64,000 bases of DNA from Cryptomeria japonica (taxonomy: Eukaryota > Streptophyta > Pinopsida > Cupressales > Cupressaceae). The notes under the pieces are model-generated. The model searched no databases. It was given only the letters and a program-made list of their open reading frames with translations, and was not told the DNA's origin. The DNA is taken from positions 289,227,957-289,291,956 of the forward strand of contig NC_081410.1 of NCBI RefSeq assembly GCF_030272615.1, written 5' to 3'. Every line of letters starts with the position of its first letter. Within the stretch, counting starts at the first letter, position 1. Positions 22,204-34,402 of this stretch are shown piece by piece. The position numbers were made by a program, and so were the translations under genes.

Positions 22204-22707
22204 TTACTTTCTAAAATAAAACTCCTAATTAACTACGTGAGGAAATGCATGAAATTTTCTTGAAAACAATCCTTCACATTGATATGTTAGTAGTTTGAAA
22301 TTTTCAGTTCTTGGACATTTGGACCTACAGAAAAAATTTTGTTACTTGCAAATAAAAGTGTTATCCTAGCAAATGCATTGTCTTCCACCTCAAAAGTGCT
22401 GACCTAGAGAACAAAAGTGTGAACCTATGATACGAAAGCACTGCTCTACGGACTAAAATGTGAGAATTCACTAAAAAAAGAGCTAACCAAAATGAAAAAT
22501 GCGTTAATCTCAGAGACAAAAGTGTTAATCTAAGAATCAAATACGTTGATTTTCCAACAAAAGTGCTAACCTAAATGCCAAATGTGCTAAATTGTGAGAC
22601 AAAAGCACTACCAGAACTCACACAGGCTGGAATCTAGATTATAAATGTGTTGAACTTGTGTTAACAAGAACTAGATAGGATATTAGAAAGATATATGCTA
22701 GGCTCCA
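22204..22707 (-). other. G1 leader with degenerate short tandem repeats
   Basis: Non-coding stretch between the G2 insertion point and the G1 PBS. From about 22,345 to 22,620 a motif near ACAAAAGTGCTAACCTAAG recurs about every 22-24 bp, roughly a dozen times, with many substitutions. The rest of G1 lies beyond the left end of the window, past G2. Confidence 0.55.
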
Positions 22708-22725
22708 GCCCCACGGTGGGCGCCA
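22708..22725 (-). promoter_or_regulatory. G1 primer binding site, tRNA-Lys type
   Basis: GCCCCACGGTGGGCGCCA on the + strand differs at one base from the 3' end of plant tRNA-Lys as I recall it. The LTR starts three bases away (TGTGTCAAC at 22,729). Confidence 0.75.
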
Positions 22726-22728
22726 AAA

Positions 22729-23884
22729 TGTGTCAACTTGAATTTCATCTTTAGAATACTACCTGCAACATATTAGTTTCACAAAATACAAAGGAAATTC
22801 TATAGGAAATCCAAACTCAACCAATGAAACTACATGAAATTGATATTAAAATAAAAACACTATTATTACCTTCATGATTTAAGTCTCATTTTGTCCCAAC
22901 TCCATTGTTCTTGGTTGTAGATGATTTACTCGCAAACAAGAACTAGTAGCTTCCAAGATGGCATATGAAGAATGGACTAATAACTGATAGTTTACTGATA
23001 CTATGATATGCAATGCAAATGATTTAAAGCTAAATGATTATGCTAAATGAGAAATGCTAAATTGCTAAATTGCTTCAAGATAAAAACTCACGAATGCATA
23101 AGTTTTACTCAAATTTTTAACTTGAAGACTAACTCTTTCTCAACTCAATCTCCTACTTGTATAGACTTTTGAGAGGATAAGATGATGTGTCATGGATCAA
23201 CGGTTATGATTAGATCTGCAAAAATGGATGACTGTGAGCAAAGGTGAAAGTTGAGAGAAAGAGGGAAGGAGAAGACAAGTATCACTCATCTCACCTTGAC
23301 TAGGTTGTTGACCGAGGGAATCTAAGGATGGTTGGAGAAGATTTAGGAATGAGAGAACAAGTGGACTCACGTCCTTCCTAAGATGTAGGGATGTTGGAGA
23401 GAATATAGAAGAAGGTTAAGAAATATGTGTGCATACACAATATTTCATTTATTTTAGAAGTTGGAGATAAGTGGATAATAAATATTTTATTTATTTTAAT
23501 TTTGTTAAATTAATTTAGCCACATGATGGATGAGTTGGCAAAGGAAAGATGAAGTGGAGATGGAAGGTGAGTTGGAAAAGAGATTAAATAATTTAAGAAA
23601 TTATTTAATATTTGAGACTATAGGATAGAAGAATAACCATTAAATATTAGATGTTAAATTGATTAGAGGAATAATTAAATATTAGATATTTAATTAATTT
23701 ATTAGAGGAAAAGGATAAATGTATTAATTAATAAAATGTTTCAATTAAATTAATTAATAGAAGGAAATGAAATGAATTAAATAAATTAATCTTTTCAAAT
23801 TAACTATTTAATAGAAGAATAATTATTAAATAAATATAAAATATTTATTTAATCGCTCATAGCCATTTTTATGTGTATACACCA
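22729..23884 (-). repeat. G1 5' LTR
   Basis: About 1,156 bp, from the PBS-adjacent TGTGTCAA to ..TATACACCA on the + strand. It is AT-rich, especially at 23,400-23,870 (TTAATTAA/AAATATT words). The right end is set where homology to the C2 LTR begins (23,887), so G1 lies in the C2 5' LTR. No second LTR or TSD partner is in the window. Confidence 0.6.
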
Positions 23885-24145
23885 TGTTTATTGTGAGGCT
23901 AGATTGGAGCAGTAGACTCCAGCAACATTTCTCACTGAGGTTTTTTCCACATTGGGTTTTCCTCGTATATCTGGTGTTATGTGTTGTGAATCTTTGTGTG
24001 TTTGTATTTGATCGCTTTCCTTATCTCACTAGTATATCCTCCTTGTGTCTAATTTGCTAACTGGTACCAATAGTTCTGTTTAGAAGCTTTAGAATATTGT
24101 GAACCATTGATTCACCCCCCTCTCAGTGGTACATTGTTTTCAACA
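23885..24145 (+). repeat. C2 5' LTR, 3' remnant
   Basis: Matches 50,605-50,872 (TTTATTGTGAGG..GATTCACCCCCCTCTCAGTGGTACATT). It ends TTTTCAACA. Confidence 0.85.
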
Positions 24146-24147
24146 AT

Positions 24148-24160
24148 TTTTATCAAAGCC
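24148..24160 (+). promoter_or_regulatory. C2 decayed primer binding site
   Basis: TTTTATCAAAGCC, two bases after the LTR end. It differs from TGGTATCAGAGCC at three positions. Confidence 0.7.
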
Positions 24161-24218
24161 TAGGTTCCCAATCAGATAATTTTTCTCTGGCTTGGGTAGA
24201 TTCTGGTTTTAGAGCACA

Positions 24219-26369
24219 ATGGCAAGAAATGAGTCCTCCTCCTCTTCTAAAGCTCCCATGTTTGATGGAACCAACTATGCTTTTTGGTGCAGAAGAATGG
24301 AAACATATATGTCCTCTCTAGGATTTGATGTTTGGATATCTATAAAGAATGGTATATTGTCCCTAGTGTTCCTCCCATTGACCTGGATGCTAAGAAAGAG
24401 TATGAGAACAATGCAAAGGCTAAACATGCTATTCTTAGTGGGTTGTCAGATAATGATTTTATTAAAGTTATGCACTACTCATCCTCCAAGCAGACTTGAG
24501 ATAAATTGCAGAGATTATTTAAAGGAGATACCAAAGTCAAGGAGGCCAAGCTGCAATCACTAAGAGGCCAGCTTGAAGTCTTGAAGATGAAACATGAAAA
24601 AAATATTGCAAATTATCTTCATAGGGTAGATGAAATTGTGAACACCATTAGGGGACTTGGAGAAGAGGTTGTTGATGAAGTTATTGTCAAAAAGGTACTT
24701 AGATCACTCACATATAAGTATGATACTAAGGTCTCTGCTATAGAGGAAGCCATCTGAAAACCTTCACAATGGATGAGTTATTTGGCTCCTTAACTTCTTA
24801 TGAGATGAGGACAACCAGAGAAGGATATTCAAGGAAAGAGGCTTCTTTCAAATCCATCAAAAAGGGAAAGGAATAGGTTGCTCATAAAGGATCTAGTGAA
24901 GACTCAAATGTAGAGGTAGAAAAATTTGTTAGAAAGCTCAAGAGAGGATCTGGTAAGTATAAAGAAAATTTTCCACTCAAATGCTTCAACTATGGTAAAA
25001 TAGGACACTTTGCTGCAAAATGTCCCTACAGTGAAACTGGTGGAGATGAGAAAAGGAGCTCTGGCAGATCTTTCGATAAAGACAAAGAGAAGAAAGTTTA
25101 GCGGCAAGGAAGAAGAAGCTACCGAAAGTAGAAAAACCTATATACCATTGAGGATGATGCCACATATGAAGAAACTGCATTAGAAAATGGCTGCCATGAA
25201 GATGAAAGAGAATTTAATCTCTTTATGGTACTAGATGAACCGGTTGTTGAAGATGAGGAAGATGAAGACATTGAAGCTGAAGTGGATCTAGAAGGTGAGC
25301 TCATAAGTTCTCTTGAGGAGTTAAGTAAGACAAGAAGAGAACTCAAGAAGATCAAACTTGCTATAGCAGAGGAATAATAACATCTGGAGGAATCTTTGGA
25401 GGAATACAAGAAAACAATTTTTGATCTACAACTCCGGTTGGAAGAAGCTAAGAGGATATGTGAAGTTACATCCTCTAATTTGATGAAAAAGGAGGAGATG
25501 CATCAAAATTTGGAAGAAGAAATTATAAAACTCAGAAAGGAGCTTGAAAAGAGTAAGGATGAACTAATGATGAGGAGTAAGTACGAGGGCAGCACTGAAG
25601 ATTTAGACAAGATGTTGACAAAAAATAAGCATTCAAAAGACACCAGTGGTTTAGGATTTGAAGAAGGACAATGTTCAAATAACCAAGACATATTCGGTAA
25701 GGAGATACAATTCTCTTCTTCAAGTGAAAGTAAAGAGAAGAAAATATTTACAGTCAACAAAGATATTGGCAATTACACCTATGCTGAGGCTACAAGAAAT
25801 CAGCCTATGAACCGGTATGCTCAAAAATGGAAGGCTCACACATCATACTGATATGCAAATCATAAAAGCAAGTGCAAGGTGGATAGTGAAGGATTCACCA
25901 GAATCAACAACATGAGAGGAAGACATCCAATGAGACAAAGGTTTGTCGGTTTAAAGCAACAAGACTGGTATGTACCCAATTTCCAAGGTTATTGCTACCA
26001 GTGTAATAATTTTGGACATAGAGTTGTTGATTGTAGATTGATGAATAAGCCCCCTATTAGTTTTCAAAGTAGAAATTATTTTGTTGCACTCCAGGGTATG
26101 GATGTTGTTTGTTATTAGTGTAGTGGATTTGGTCATAGGAGATTTGAATGTAGGAGAAATAAATCGATGTCTAAAATAGTTTTAAAGCTTCATCTTTTAA
26201 TGTCAATGTTAAATGCTATAACTATCAATAGTTGGAAATATTGCAAGCATAGGAAAATCAAGCAGAAATAGACAGTTCCTTATTAGAAACCGGTAGTTAA
26301 ACCAGAACAAGAAGTTGCAATAAACAAAAAGAAAGAAGACAAACCGGTTTGGGTTGAGAAAGACAAGAA
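24219..26369 (+). pseudogene. C2 gag
   Basis: Starts MARNESSSSSKAPMFDGTNY, then FWCRRMETYM (the gag N-terminal DUF4219/UBN2 type). A frameshift leads to 24,506-24,757 (QRLFKGDTKVKEAKLQSLRGQ, the UBN2 core). A broken zinc knuckle, CFNYGKIGHFAAKC, lies near 24,980. Then come an acidic, Glu-rich coiled-coil stretch (25,200-25,850) and at least two more knuckles at 25,980-26,160 (CYQCNNFGHRVVDC and a second with a TAG inside). This Gag is longer than usual for Copia (about 500 or more codons) because of the coiled coil and extra knuckles. The coding sequence then runs into S2 at 26,370. Confidence 0.8.
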
Positions 26370-26374
26370 CAAAG
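26370..26374. repeat. Left TSD of solo LTR S2 (CAAAG)
   Basis: Matches CAAAG at 45,878-45,882. Confidence 0.85.
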
Positions 26375-27238
26375 TGTTGGCATTGTGTTGTCATTGATGT
26401 CAACCGGTATGGGAATATAGTTGATGTGCAATCATTCATGTCAACTAGTGTTGTAGGTTATCAGTAAGGAAGAGATTTTCATTTAGAGAAATGATCATTG
26501 GAGTCACCGGTACACAAGTTAGTGTTTGACTTGTGTGGATGAAATGGACAAGTTACCAGTACAGTCTATCATCGATGAGGAAAGGATGTAAATTGGTAAG
26601 AGTTGTGTTCACAGTGAGTAGTTTCCAACTGTGAAGCTTATGACCAGTGTATAAGAAGGATGAGAAAGGTGCTTGAGATGTTGTTTTTGATGAAGAGGTG
26701 GAATGTTACCTAAATCACATCAACATAGGAGGAGAAGGATGTACGGGTCACTGGTATGTTGTGTGGATGCAGAACAATAGGATTCCCACCAGATAAAGTT
26801 ATAGTCACCATGTGAAGAGATGACTAACAATGAATTGCCCACACTGGATCACACACACCTATTTGAAGGTATGATGTACAAACAAGGAAGCCACATGAGT
26901 GCATTGCAGGATACAGATGACAAGGATTCACTAACACCAGTAAGTGGAGCTTATCTCCTATTTTGCATAATGTACATCATAGTTCTATGACTTAAGGAAG
27001 AAAAGGTCAAGGTAGATGTTTGAAGGCTCACATCGGATCTACCATTGAATCAAAGGGATGCCTTAAGTGCATGAAATCAAGGATATGCATTGGACTGACA
27101 AAGAAGGAATGTTGAGTTACCGGTACAGATGAAGAGTGATGGGTTTGTCACTTTGACAAATAGGTTGAGATATTGTCCGGGTTGATGATGAAGAAGGAAA
27201 GGTTGACCAACTACAGATAGAGAGTGTAACCAACATAC

Positions 27239-28819
27239 AGATGTCTCACCAGATCCGGTATCATCACCCTTCTTCTTTTTTCTTATTATTCCTGGTGTGA
27301 TGGGTTTCCTCTTCTGCATAGGCTTCCTTACCGGTGGTGGAGGTGCAATAGGCTGAGCTTCCTTTCTGACAAGTCTCCTCCTTGGTTCTACCTTTTGTTT
27401 CTCTACCAGTGGCTTTACCACATCCTTCCTTTGCACCCTTCTAAAAGATAGAGGCTCATTATCCTCAAGGTCAGAGTCAGAAGTGATTGGGGAAATGTGA
27501 ACTTGTGGCTTCTTCACTTCTTCAGTAGCAACCTCTGTCGGTTTTACTGCCTGTTTAGATTGGGAAGCTAATTGAGTATCTATTTTGTAAATCACATTCT
27601 GCACATATGCAAACATTTTATCAATTTTCTTCTCTCTCCTTTTTCTATTGAAACTTGTTTTCACTTCAAGAGCCTTTTCTCATGTTGTACCAAAGTGCTC
27701 TATCTTATCATCAAATGGGGAATCTAACAACATCTTTTCATAAAGCTCAAAAATATGATCATCTACCTCATATCCAAGCTCAGTGATCCAAATTTGCATG
27801 GGTTCAATAGCTTCCATGAGTGTTTCATTAGTTTTCACAATGAAACATATGTCAGTGGAGTACTTCCCCACAATGCTCTTAGATATTCTTTCCCTTTTCC
27901 TCATACTTTCTTGAAATGTTTTGAAGTAACCCCAATGCTTCTCATCCCTACTAGTACCAAGACCAATGATAGCTATTTTGATTTGCATACGTACCGGTAT
28001 GTCTTGAGCCCATAAATTCTTTCTTAAACCAAGTAGCTCATTCAGGAAATAAAGCATTAAACAAATAATTAAGTTTCCATATTTGAATTTGCCTTTCTTG
28101 GTTCCTTTGATCTTTTTAAGGTTTAACATTAACTCACTCCTCATCCATTCACATGCCATATTTCACATTATTTCTTCATATTTGATATGTGGCATGAATG
28201 CATGAACTTGCAACATAATTTAATCAGTTGGATTGAGTTACCTTATATCCTATGATCATGCTTGCAATTTTTATGCCTAGTTGGGTTATTGTGCTTATTC
28301 TCATTGATCTATTATCCAGTGTGGAGCCAGTGAGTTTTTGAACCTCTGTGTTGGAGATTTTCTTACCTGGTTCTTGTCCAACCCTAGGTAAGTTGATGAC
28401 AGCTTGTATAGCTTCCTTTGTGATCATGTACAATTTATCTAACCAAATGAATTTGTTATGAACCTTGCTTAGGACATATGTGATTACTTCATCCTTGAAT
28501 TCTGGTAAATACAGAATATCGGTTAGCCCTAGATCCTCAATTGCCTTAAATTTTGGTTTGATCTTTCTCATGTCTCCCAATATCATTGATTGATACATGC
28601 TTTTTATGTCTTCAGTACCCAAATCCTCAAAGTGCAATGGATGTATGCCCTCACATCTTCAACATACATCACTCCTTTAGGAACCCTAGAAAATGCTCCC
28701 GCGAAGTCTTCCTTCTTTGCAATTTTGAGAAACTCCTTAAAGACTAGCCTTAACATATCCTTAACTTTCATGATTGTTGGATTTGCAATAAAAGTAGGAG
28801 TGGAAGATGGAGATGCCAT
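27239..28819 (-). pseudogene. N2b ORF2, unknown function, 3'-truncated
   Basis: ATG at 28,819 (MASPSSTPTFIANPTIMKVK). Pieces at 28,819-28,604, 28,637-28,224, 28,159-27,680 and 27,664-27,239 are homologous, in order, to N2a ORF2 and N3 ORF2. Visible landmarks are KFIWLDKLYMITKEAIQAV, ASMIIGYKV, a hydrophobic helix YGNLIICLMLYFLNELLG, WGYFKTFQESM, and a Pro/Lys-rich linker (RKPMQKRKPITPGIIRKKKK) that could be a nuclear localisation signal. No retroviral enzyme motif is present. It superficially resembles plant-mobile-domain-like proteins, but I cannot assign it. Stops and frameshifts are present. Confidence 0.55.
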
Positions 28820-29174
28820 ATCGGAAAATGCCTAAGTGAATGTCAGTGGATGATTTGAGTGCTTCAGATAATTACCCTAAATCCTCTCTCAATGCTTCCT
28901 CACTCTTAGTTCACTTTACTTCACTCTGATTTGTTGAATGCTTGGTGAGTGAAAATGAATTCACTTAGCTTCTTTTATCATCAAATAAAACCCTTATTTT
29001 CTATCATTAATGTTTCACCAACCCTACGGATGTCAGTTTCATAGTTAAGTGTCAGGGTAACATTTATTGATGATAAATATAGTTCTCCATATCTCTTTCT
29101 AGATCTCCTTAGATCTCTTTCAGGGTAATATGCAATATTTAGCAGTGACTTTGCCAACCCCTAAGTCTTATGCC

Positions 29175-30310
29175 TCAGTTACCAGTGGAATTTTCTGTTG
29201 GTGGAGGAATACTCTGTTCTACCAGTAGATTTGCAGGTATAGATCCATCTCCACTTTGTTCTTCAGATTTTCTAACCCATCTCTTCATATGATCTTGTTG
29301 TATTTCATCTACGTTATGCTTCCCTTTCTCATTGTCTTTATCATTATTAGCCGGTTGAGTCTTTCTTATACAATACTTAGCAATATGTCCTATTTTGTTG
29401 CATGCATAATATGTAATATTGTTCTTCTGAATTGCTTTGACATATCTGGTATTATTATTATTTCTTGACCTACAATGATTAGAAAAATGTCCAAACTTTC
29501 TACATGCATGACATTTAACATTCATTCTATAGTCTTTTGATTTATGACCATATTTCTTGTAGTTTGTGCATTGACCGGGAACATAATTGTAGTTTTGAAT
29601 TGCCTTATTTCTACATTGTTTAGCCATATGCCCAAATTTATTGCAAACAAAACATCTACCATTTAATTTATAAGCATTAGATTGCCTTATTAGTTTCCTC
29701 TATTCTGATTAATTCTACATACCAGTTGTTTGATGTTTATTAGTGGTACCAGAGCTTTCACCTTGTACAAATCCAAGTCCTCTAAAATCATCAATTTGTC
29801 TTTGTCTTTTCAGTAAGTCATCCAATTGTGTAGCACTAATCCTAAACTTTTTTTTGTATTTTCTTGCAGTAGTTAGATCATCTCTAAGAGTAGTTATTTG
29901 CCTTTAAAGTTCTTGTTCATTGTTCCGGGAGTGTGCTAGATCAGTTCTCAATAGATTTTTCTCATGAGTCAAACATTCATCAAATTTGTTCTTTAAAGAT
30001 AAACAAGACTATCTTCCTTCTTTTTGTCCTCAATATCTTTTGATAACCTCATGGTTAGATCTTGCATTTCATTCTTCATGAGCATATTTGCTTGACTTAG
30101 TTTCTCACATTGTTCCTTAAGGGAATTCTTCTCCACATCATCCAATTGTTGCAAAACTTCTTTCCTCTTGGCTTGAGAAGATGACAACCTTTCTTGCAGG
30201 ATAAGAATGAATTCATTTGTAGAATTCAATTCTTCTTGCAATTTCAAGTTCTTCATCCTTTCAACATCATAATCCTCAAGAGCCATCTCAAGTTGCCTTT
30301 CCATAGCCAT
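29175..30310 (-). pseudogene. N2b gag: coiled coil plus CCHC knuckles
   Basis: The ATG at 30,310 begins MAMERQLEMALEDYDVERM. The first ~200 codons are a heptad-rich coiled coil (KLQEELNSTNEFILILQERL; EKLSQANMLMKNEMQDL). Four knuckle-like motifs follow: CNKFGHMAK, CTNYKKYGHKSKD, CHACRKFGHFSNHC and YACNKIGHIAKYC. It ends ENSTGN with TGA at 29,175. This is a Gag-like RNA-binding protein without a typical Copia UBN2 core. The frame is interrupted around 29,640-29,990. Confidence 0.7.
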
Positions 30311-30370
30311 ACTCAAAGATTTTGGTTTCAGGATGTCCCTCAAGTTGTTAAACTTCTGCTAAGGTACCGA

Positions 30371-30382
30371 GCTCTTATACCA
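30371..30382 (-). promoter_or_regulatory. N2b primer binding site
   Basis: GCTCTTATACCA, the reverse complement of TGGTATAAGAGC, one change from the tRNA-Met site. It lies two bases from the LTR. Confidence 0.85.
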
Positions 30383-30384
30383 AT

Positions 30385-31295
30385 TGTTGGGATCTAAGAA
30401 CACTGAGAGGAGGGGTGAATCAGTGTCCTGCCAAAATCAACAATATTTAACTTTCTAAACCATGCATGTATGTACCAGTAAACAAATAAGAATATAACAA
30501 GAAGAAAATAAATCATCCACATAAATGAACACCATAAGACATAGAATTTATACATGGAAAACCTCAATGAGGAAAAATCATCATGGGATTTGTGACCCAC
30601 AATATTAGTTCACTGGCCATATGAAAAGATATTACATAAACATGGGCCTACACTTGTAGGAAGGCATACTGCTCATCACTAAAGAGCCTCACTAACTACA
30701 AGCTTTCTGCCAAAGTAAATTACTGAAAATGAACTCAAGAATGCATCTATTATGCCCAATAGAGTTCTGATTCTGGTACTGCTCTGTATCGGTTCACAAT
30801 CTTGAACTATTACTGGTATTGCTTCTCCTCCAAGAGTACTTTCCTAGCTAGCTATAAATCATTGTGTGATATAATGTTCGTATACCAAAATGATCTCCAT
30901 ACACATATTTTGCATCTCACAGTTCTGCTATATATCTATTTCTATACCATCATAATACGATCATCACTATATCTAAATTGACCTAGTAGACTTACTGATA
31001 TACCTATCACATATGATTTGCCTTATACCGGCTTACAATGCATTTACAAAAGATATTCAATGTCAGCCTCGACAATAATTACAAAATGATTTATAAAATA
31101 AACCTTCCTTGATGTTGGCTTCTTGAAGTACTGATGTTGGTGCGCGTGTAGTCCTGAATGCTTCCAAAGTCAATATCTATTGGTATATACCTGCTAGTGC
31201 CGGTTTGTAACTTCCATCAAGTCTTGTTGCCTTCTATCTAATCTTGTTTCCATCAATGACAACAAAATTAATCCAATGAGTGTCAATTGTCAACA
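30385..31295 (-). repeat. N2 middle LTR, shared by two internal regions
   Basis: 911 bp, TGTTGGGATC..GTCAATTGTCAACA on the + strand. It has a PBS on its low side and a PPT on its high side, so it acts as 3' LTR of N2a and 5' LTR of N2b. It matches the LTR at 44,210-45,135. Confidence 0.88.
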
Positions 31296-31307
31296 ATCTC
31301 TCCCTTT
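31296..31307 (-). promoter_or_regulatory. N2a polypurine tract
   Basis: Minus strand CAAAGGGAGAGAT directly before TGTTGAC, the start of the LTR. Confidence 0.8.
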
Positions 31308-31488
31308 GGCATTGATGGCAACACTCATGTGAAAAATGAATTTTTTGTCAGACGTGTGTTCCCCCTAAGGAACACACTTCAATTGATAACATATTCCTTG
31401 ATATTTTTCACAAATCTACATATTCCCCATCTGACATTAATACCAAAGACCGGTGAAAGAATAAAAAAATGAAAGAATACAGTTAGAG

Positions 31489-32256
31489 TCATTCAAGCTT
31501 AGTCATCTTCAAAATTTTTGAGTATGCCTTTTGTAGCAACTGAAGATATGTGTCCCAGACTAATTTGAAAGTGTCTGATACTGATGCAAGTCCACTGAGT
31601 AAGTGGGAAAATGATTCCTTCTCCCGGGTATCTACTGATGTGTGTTTGGCTACCATGTCCATGCATTCTCTCTTGTGAACACCCAAAGAGTCAAGTGTTG
31701 GGCTCACTAGTCCTCTTAAATTTCTTGCTCTCCTCAATATTTTATCTTTTTTCATTCTCAAAAGAAAAAACTTGGTTCTCCAAGGACAAAATTTGTCCAT
31801 CAACAGATGTAGTTAGTGTAGTTATCCCATTAAAAGAATTAGCAATAGTAGCCATTTTGTCATATAATTCTTTCAATCTGTCATTTCCATTGGTTGTTAC
31901 ACTTCCTATATTACAACATACTCTGTAAATATTGGTACTTTGTTTCAAACAAACCTCAATAGAGATAAGTTTATTCTCTATCTTCTTCTTCCCAGTTACT
32001 ATAAGATGATCAAAACCTTCTCTTTTTGCAGCAAAGAAACTATCTAAAGCCTGTCGATGTGCAATTTGTCTCAAGGATTGATAGTTATTTGATATGTCTT
32101 CTGTTAAATATTTTGAGCTTACCAGAAGGGCTTGCTCCATCCTCTATTTGACAGTCAGGCATTATTCTGTGTAATACAGAGACCGATTTATCAATTAACC
32201 CTTTGTCTGCAGTTCCTTCCTTTAACAATTTTTGAGTGGCCATCATCATTTGTTCT
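31489..32256 (-). pseudogene. N2a ORF2, 3' part (after the LINE)
   Basis: Reading continues from 40,246 across the LINE TSD. Pieces at 32,140-31,742 (LTEDISNNYQSLRQIAHRQ; RLKELYDKMATIANSFNGI; QILSLENQVFSFENEK) and 31,803-31,489 (GLVSPTLDSLG; GLASVSDTFKLVWDTYLQLL) form a helical, probably coiled-coil C-terminus. The last residues, KMTKLE, end about 190 bp before the PPT. A frameshift lies near 31,750. Confidence 0.5.
32242..32256. repeat. LINE target-site duplication, copy 1
   Basis: ATCATCATTTGTTCT; the partner at 40,231-40,245 is ATCATCATTTGGTCT (14 of 15 identical). Confidence 0.9.
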
Positions 32257-32444
32257 ATTTTTTATTAAGGAAAATTAGGTTTTAAGGGACTTGAAACTTG
32301 CTTACATAACGTTAAGATAAGCAAGAAAGAAGCTAGAGAGAATAGTACATAGAAAGAAAAGCTGCAAAAGACTAGTAGAAAAAATAGCAACTAGCGAAAA
32401 GGACAGCAAAAAGCCAGTGAGAGACTGGCAAACAAAGACCAGAA
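32257..32444 (-). other. LINE 3' untranslated region and A-rich tail
   Basis: Minus-strand T/C-rich sequence followed by TTAATAAAAAAT at the insertion boundary. The tail is short. Confidence 0.6.
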
Positions 32445-34068
32445 TTACATCCAGATAACAAAATTTATAGACTCTTCCGCATCCTTAACCAACATCATCA
32501 TAGCCTTAGCAGCTTCTCTCAAGTCTTTGTTCTCCTATTTTTGATGGATGTCTTTAGTCTTCATCTCCAAATCACTGGTAGTCTGCCTTGTTCTCCATCT
32601 GGAGGATTAGGGAGTAGAGTTGGAGGTCGGCATATCATCAATGATCACCATCTCTTTGTTCTGTTGGTTCTTCTCTAGACAATCAACTAGGGCATTCATA
32701 TTTTGAGATGAGACCTTCAAAACCTCAAGGCTATGATTCATAAATTTCTTCAAGGCCTTCTCAGTTTTAGTAATTCGATTGATAATAATTTCATTATCAA
32801 CCTCAGCCTTATCTTTGATGATTTTGATCACATCTTCAGGATGCTTCAAGTCTCCCTTAATCATTTCTTTTTCCGTCTAGTCCTACATTTCAATTTCATC
32901 ATCAACCTCACTAGTGTCCACCTCTGCATCCTCTTTCCTAGTATTGGTATCCTTAATCAAATTATAAATCTTATAATTCAACTCTCTCTATTTGTTTTGA
33001 ATACTAGAGATATTTTCAACTACCCATTTCTGGAAATTGAAAAATTCTAGAGTGCCATTTCTGGCAGCATTCAAAATGGAGTCCATTGTTTCCCTACCCT
33101 ATGCAAAGCTCACAGACTTAGGGTTAAATTCCTCCATGGTATTCTAGGAAATATTCCTGCTATCCGAGACAATAGGGTTTGAATCCGGCTTTTCAACATA
33201 CACTTTTCTCTGCACCTCCTCCTCTTCTCCTACAACCTCTTTCTTCTCATTCTTCACTTCAACATCAGCCTCCTTCCCCTGTTCCTCCTTTGAACCAGCT
33301 TCCACATCTGTGACCTCTTTATCTACATCATCAACCCTCCATTTCTTATGAAGAGGAATGTTAGATGAATCATCATCAGACTCAGAACCATCACGACTAT
33401 CTGAAATATGGGCATTTGCCACCCAAGGATATTCCTTATTAACCCTATCTTTTTTCTTCAAATGCTCATAAATGAGCAGGATGCGACCTTGGTGAGCTAT
33501 GGGATAGGATTTGGGTTTTTTTGCATGGTCAGCCAAGCTTTCATTTAGGGATGAAGCTAAATAGAAAGGCAAAGAGATCTTAAACCCATGGTGGAAATGG
33601 TTTAGAATAGCAAAATGATAATTATAAACCTTTGTAAACCTACCATCAATAGTTAAGAATTCCATCAAAACCCCTTAACATCTTCTACCAGAAGGACTTT
33701 ACTTGACAAGGGAGGTAGTAAGATACATTTTCCTTCTTGGTGAGATGAACCTTCTCTTCATCACTTTTGGGGAAGTTTTTAATAGCTTCCACCACAAACT
33801 TTCGGTCTCTGTAAAACTTGGTACCTTCCTTCTATAAACAAGTAACTTCTGCCACCAAATCCTCATTGAGCTTTCAAGTCTCCCCAAACAGAGTGACTTT
33901 GTTGTTGTTCCATCCCTTGGCAAAGCCTTAAGACATCGACTTTTTACTACCATGCAATTTTTCCATGTAGTTTGTGAAACCATGTCTATGCAACCTCCGC
34001 CAAACTTTTTGCTCACTTTTCCAATTATCATAGCCAGAGGGCTCATTTTGATTAAGATTACCTCCCAT
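32445..34068 (-). pseudogene. LINE ORF3, unknown function
   Basis: About 540 codons downstream of the RNase H and inside the LINE TSDs. The start at 34,068 reads MGGNLNQNEPSGYDNWKSEQ. Landmarks are KVWRRLHRHGFTNYMEKLHG, KFYRDRKFVVEAIKNFP, then after a one-base shift near 33,665 FLTIDGRFTKVYNYHFAILN and HAKKPKSYPIAHQGRILLIYE. A highly charged linker follows (33,450-33,200: KEVTDVEAGSKEEQGKEADV and similar), then a C-terminal helical region (32,864-32,607: ITKTEKALKKFMNHSLEVLK; VSSQNMNALVDCLE). It ends near VIWM then TAA. I recall related hypothetical proteins in conifer genomes but know no function. No RT, nuclease or zinc motif is seen. Confidence 0.6.
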
Positions 34069-34402
34069 GTTGAAATACAGGTTGAGGCTTTCAATAGAGC
34101 ACAAATTACTCAAAAACTGAAAACCAGGACTTAAGCGCAGACTCTTGAATAGAATGTTGGGCTCAAAAAATAGAGTAATTTCCTTGAGTTTGAAGAGGTA
34201 TTTAATAATAGTCATGATGAACCAACACTTATTATGATTAGCCTCGTCACACCAGTGATCATAATCACAATGCCTAAAAATGATCATTAGTTGACACTTT
34301 GCATAACCCCAATCTTTGTCTTTGATATTCGAACCCAGAAAAGTAATGATAAACTTAACTTGAACCATGGACACGATCAAATCATAATTGCATCCGGACA
34401 TC

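Larger units (their letters stand above)
27239..30384 (-). mobile_element. N2b: truncated tandem unit of a non-autonomous LTR element
   Basis: Internal region following the LTR at 30,385-31,295, with its own PBS (30,371-30,382), gag and ORF2. It matches 41,050-44,209 closely but is truncated at about 27,239, inside ORF2, where S2 sequence begins. It lacks its own 3' part and 3' LTR. Confidence 0.8.

Noticed and set aside
22345-22620. CRISPR-like array
   Set aside because: Plant nuclear context, degenerate repeats with no unique spacers.
33699-34094. 131-codon minus-strand ORF in the LINE 3' region
   Set aside because: Out of frame with the ORF3 path that keeps KVWRRLHRHGF and KFYRDRKFVVEA; a shadow frame.
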